A stretch of 36,667 bases of DNA. Origin: Planktomarina sp. Its GTDB lineage: Bacteria; Pseudomonadota; Alphaproteobacteria; Rhodobacterales; Rhodobacteraceae. Made by a program: the position numbers and the translations under genes. Shown here in pieces: positions 34,711-36,667 of the stretch. The notes under the pieces were generated by a model, which saw only the letters and a list, made by a program, of their open reading frames with translations, searched no databases and had not been told where the DNA came from. How positions within the stretch are numbered: position 1 is the stretch's first letter; every line of letters starts with the position of its first letter. The stretch is taken from NCBI GenBank assembly GCA_020630015.1, contig JAHDCF010000029.1, positions 1-36,667 of the forward strand, read 5' to 3'.

Positions 34711-34739
34711 ATAGTCGAAATGATGGATAATATGTCAAA

Positions 34740-35168
34740 ATGAAAGATCTGACATGCACTGAACGTTTGCTTTTGTCAGCCTTAAGCAAGGATTCCCGGG
34801 CATCGGTGACGACGCTGTCAAAGGAGTTGGGGGTGTCGCGTGCCACCGTTCAGTCCAGCTTGAACAAATTGACTTCGGCACAAGTTATTCGCCGCTTCAC
34901 AATCGATGTGGATCCGGAGGCAAAGGCAGACACCATCAATGCCATTACCATGATTACGGTCAAAGGCAATTTGACCACTTCTGTTGTAAAAGCGCTGCGC
35001 AAAATGACTGGTGTGACTGCGGTTCACAGCACAAACGGAAGTTGGGATCTTGTGGTGGAAATTGAAACCATAAGCTTGCCCGCATTTGATCAGCTTTTGC
35101 GGCAAATCAGAGAGCTGTCAGGGATTCAAAACAGCGAAACAAGCCTTTTGTTGAATACGCTGATATGA
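34740..35168 (+). CDS. Lrp/AsnC family transcriptional regulator
   Basis: 142 residues. The N-terminal helix-turn-helix (about 3-55) has LLSALSKDSRASVTTLSKELGVSRATVQSSLNKL; the C-terminal ligand domain follows, with GVTAVHSTNGSWDLVVEIETISL. Divergent orientation to arginase suggests that it controls arginine use, as Lrp-type ArgR does in other alphaproteobacteria. An ATG 8 bases earlier opens only three codons before a TGA that overlaps this start (ATGTCAAAATGA). Confidence 0.92.
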   Translation: MKDLTCTERLLLSALSKDSRASVTTLSKELGVSRATVQSSLNKLTSAQVIRRFTIDVDPEAKADTINAITMITVKGNLTTSVVKALRKMTGVTAVHSTNGSWDLVVEIETISLPAFDQLLRQIRELSGIQNSETSLLLNTLI

Positions 35169-35194
35169 AAAAGGCCACCGCTGCGACGGTGGCC
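35168..35194 (-). terminator. Rho-independent terminator of acnA
   Basis: Perfect 8-base stem (GGCCACCG at 35173-35180, CGGTGGCC at 35187-35194) with a 6-base loop. On the minus strand it is followed by five Ts, so it serves aconitase. The T-run touches the stop codon of the convergent Lrp-type gene. Confidence 0.85.
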
Positions 35195-35219
35195 TGGAAT
35201 TCAGTTCTTTAGGAAAAGC

Positions 35220-36667
35220 TTAAGCAGCCTTTGCCAGATTGCGCAGCACGTAATGCAGCACGCCACCATTTTCGATGTAGTCGATTTCGACCTCTGTATC
35301 GATCCGGCACTTCAGCGTGATGTCCTTGCTTGAACCGTCAGCAAAGGTGATTGTCGCCGACACTTCCTGCAAAGGTTTCACGCCAACCAGATCGTTGATC
35401 GCTACGGTTTCTTCACCTGTGATGCCCAGCGTTTTGCGTGTGTCGCCGCCTGTAAATTCAAACGGGATCACACCCATACCAACCAGGTTGGACCGGTGAA
35501 TGCGCTCAAAGCTTTCAGCAATCACAGCCTTTACGCCCAACAGGGCCGTGCCTTTGGCAGCCCAGTCGCGCGATGATCCGGCACCATATTGTTCGCCACC
35601 AAAGATGACCAGCGGTGTACCGTTTTCCTGATGTGCCATAGCGGCATCATAGATTGACGTTTGGTTGCCATCGGGGCCTTTGGTATAGCCGCCTTCAACG
35701 CCATCCAGCATCTCGTTCTTGATGCGGATATTGGCAAATGTGCCGCGCATCATCACCTCGTGGTTGCCGCGGCGTGAGCCGTAAGAGTTGAACTCGCGCG
35801 GGGAAACCTGCCTATCTGTCAGATACTTACCGGCCGGTGTTGTTTCTTTGAACGAGCCGGCGGGGCTGATGTGATCCGTGGTGATCATGTCGCCCAAAAC
35901 GGCCAAGACTTTGGCCCCTGCGATGTTTTCAATCGCTTTGGTTTCCATTGTCATGCCCTGGAAGTATGGCGGGTTTTGGACGTAAGTGGATGCCGCAGGC
36001 CAGTCATATGTTTTCTGCTGGGGGACTTCGACGCCACGCCATTTGTCGTCGCCTTTGAAGACGTCTGCATATTTTTCCAAGAAGGCTGCACGGGTGACGG
36101 TTTTCTCAACCAGTTCCGCCACTTCCTGCGCGGATGGCCAGATGTCTTTCAGGAACACATCGTTGCCGTCTTTGTCTTGGCCGATGGCATCTTTGGTCAG
36201 ATCAATGTCCAGCGTTCCGGCCAAAGCATAGGCTACCACAAGCGGCGGCGAGGCCAGATAGTTGGCGCGTACATCAGGGCTGATGCGGCCTTCGAAGTTG
36301 CGGTTGCCCGACAGCACAGACGTGGCCACCAGATCGCCGTCAGCGATGGCTTTCGAAAGCTCTGGCTGGATCGGGCCTGAGTTACCGATACAGGTGGTAC
36401 AGCCGTAGCCAACAAGGTTGAAGCCGATGGCATCCAGATCATCCTGCAGTTCGGCCGCTTCAAGATACGCCGAAACCACCTGTGACCCCGGTGCCAAAGA
36501 CGTTTTGACCCAAGGCTTGCGGTTCAGGCCCAATGCACGCGCCTTGCGCGCCACAATGCCCGCACCGATCATCACGTATGGGTTGGATGTGTTGGTGCAC
36601 GATGTGATCGACGCGATCACAACCTTACCTGATTCCATGGTGTAATCTTCACCGTCCACGGCCACTT
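35220..36667 (-). CDS. acnA: Aconitate hydratase (C-terminal part, cut by window edge)
   Basis: About 482 residues, a little over half of an AcnA-type aconitase of about 890; the N-terminal part lies beyond the right edge. The enzyme converts citrate to isocitrate in the TCA cycle. Cluster ligands are in [10 protein letters not shown] and [13 protein letters not shown] (three cysteines). The swivelling domain has [34 protein letters not shown] and [12 protein letters not shown] with the active-site Ser-Arg. Codons are rich in C and G at third positions, like soxB. It ends in a terminator at 35168-35194. Confidence 0.95.
   Translation of the reverse strand, partial: VAVDGEDYTMESGKVVIASITSCTNTSNPYVMIGAGIVARKARALGLNRKPWVKTSLAPGSQVVSAYLEAAELQDDLDAIGFNLVGYGCTTCIGNSGPIQPELSKAIADGDLVATSVLSGNRNFEGRISPDVRANYLASPPLVVAYALAGTLDIDLTKDAIGQDKDGNDVFLKDIWPSAQEVAELVEKTVTRAAFLEKYADVFKGDDKWRGVEVPQQKTYDWPAASTYVQNPPYFQGMTMETKAIENIAGAKVLAVLGDMITTDHISPAGSFKETTPAGKYLTDRQVSPREFNSYGSRRGNHEVMMRGTFANIRIKNEMLDGVEGGYTKGPDGNQTSIYDAAMAHQENGTPLVIFGGEQYGAGSSRDWAAKGTALLGVKAVIAESFERIHRSNLVGMGVIPFEFTGGDTRKTLGITGEETVAINDLVGVKPLQEVSATITFADGSSKDITLKCRIDTEVEIDYIENGGVLHYVLRNLAKAA

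Overview
The window looks like a chromosomal segment of a marine alphaproteobacterium of the Rhodobacteraceae (Roseobacter-type), with moderate GC and a preference for TTG leucine codons in many genes. This is inferred from gene content and order: soxBDAG sarcosine oxidase, yajC-secD-secF followed by a Mth938-like gene and ccmABCDG, ruvX next to ccmI, a DUF1289 protein, and arginase plus ornithine cyclodeaminase beside an Lrp-type regulator. Apart from the aconitase, cut by the right edge, the recognised genes look intact. I see no tRNA, rRNA, insertion sequence, phage gene or CRISPR array, and no stretch over 300 bases lacks a gene.

Layout. 113-2764 (+): dusA, a TauE/SafE-type exporter and an overlapping Fe(II)/2-oxoglutarate dioxygenase-like gene. 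2761-4668 (-): a DUF1289 protein, ruvX and ccmI. 4819-10171 (+): the sarcosine oxidase operon soxB-soxD-soxA-soxG, interrupted between soxB and soxD by a possible opposite-strand small membrane protein. 10245-11796 (+): an iron superoxide dismutase with a clear terminator, then rarD. 11727-12293 (-): a LOG-family protein whose 3' end overlaps rarD. 12370-15388 (+): a LysM protein and an Atm1-type ABC exporter. 15394-20681 (-): an RND efflux pair (permease and adaptor). 20910-24411 (+): a YfgM-like TPR protein, bamB and der. 24408-26432 (-): a TspO-like membrane protein and serS. 26597-32593 (+): yajC, secD, secF, a Mth938-like gene, ccmA, ccmB, ccmC, ccmD and ccmG. 32598-34631 (-): ornithine cyclodeaminase and arginase. 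34740-35168 (+): an Lrp/AsnC regulator. 35220-36667 (-): the C-terminal half of aconitase.

Functional themes. Sarcosine oxidase turns sarcosine into glycine while loading one carbon onto tetrahydrofolate and releasing hydrogen peroxide. Arginase and ornithine cyclodeaminase convert arginine through ornithine to proline, probably under the adjacent Lrp-type regulator. YajC-SecD-SecF, YfgM and BamB serve protein export and outer-membrane assembly. CcmABCDG and CcmI serve cytochrome c maturation; CcmE, CcmF and CcmH are not in this window.

Most of the window is conserved housekeeping and catabolism, and I found no clear new multi-gene system. The strongest unusual feature is the RND pair. The adaptor carries two matched arrays of heptad-based repeats that appear to lengthen both arms of its coiled-coil hairpin. 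The permease has about 100 extra membrane-rich residues between its two halves and lacks two residues of the usual proton relay. Also worth checking are repeats upstream of soxB, serS/yajC and the efflux/yfgM promoters, the small antisense gene in the sox operon, and the dioxygenase coupled to a TauE-like exporter.
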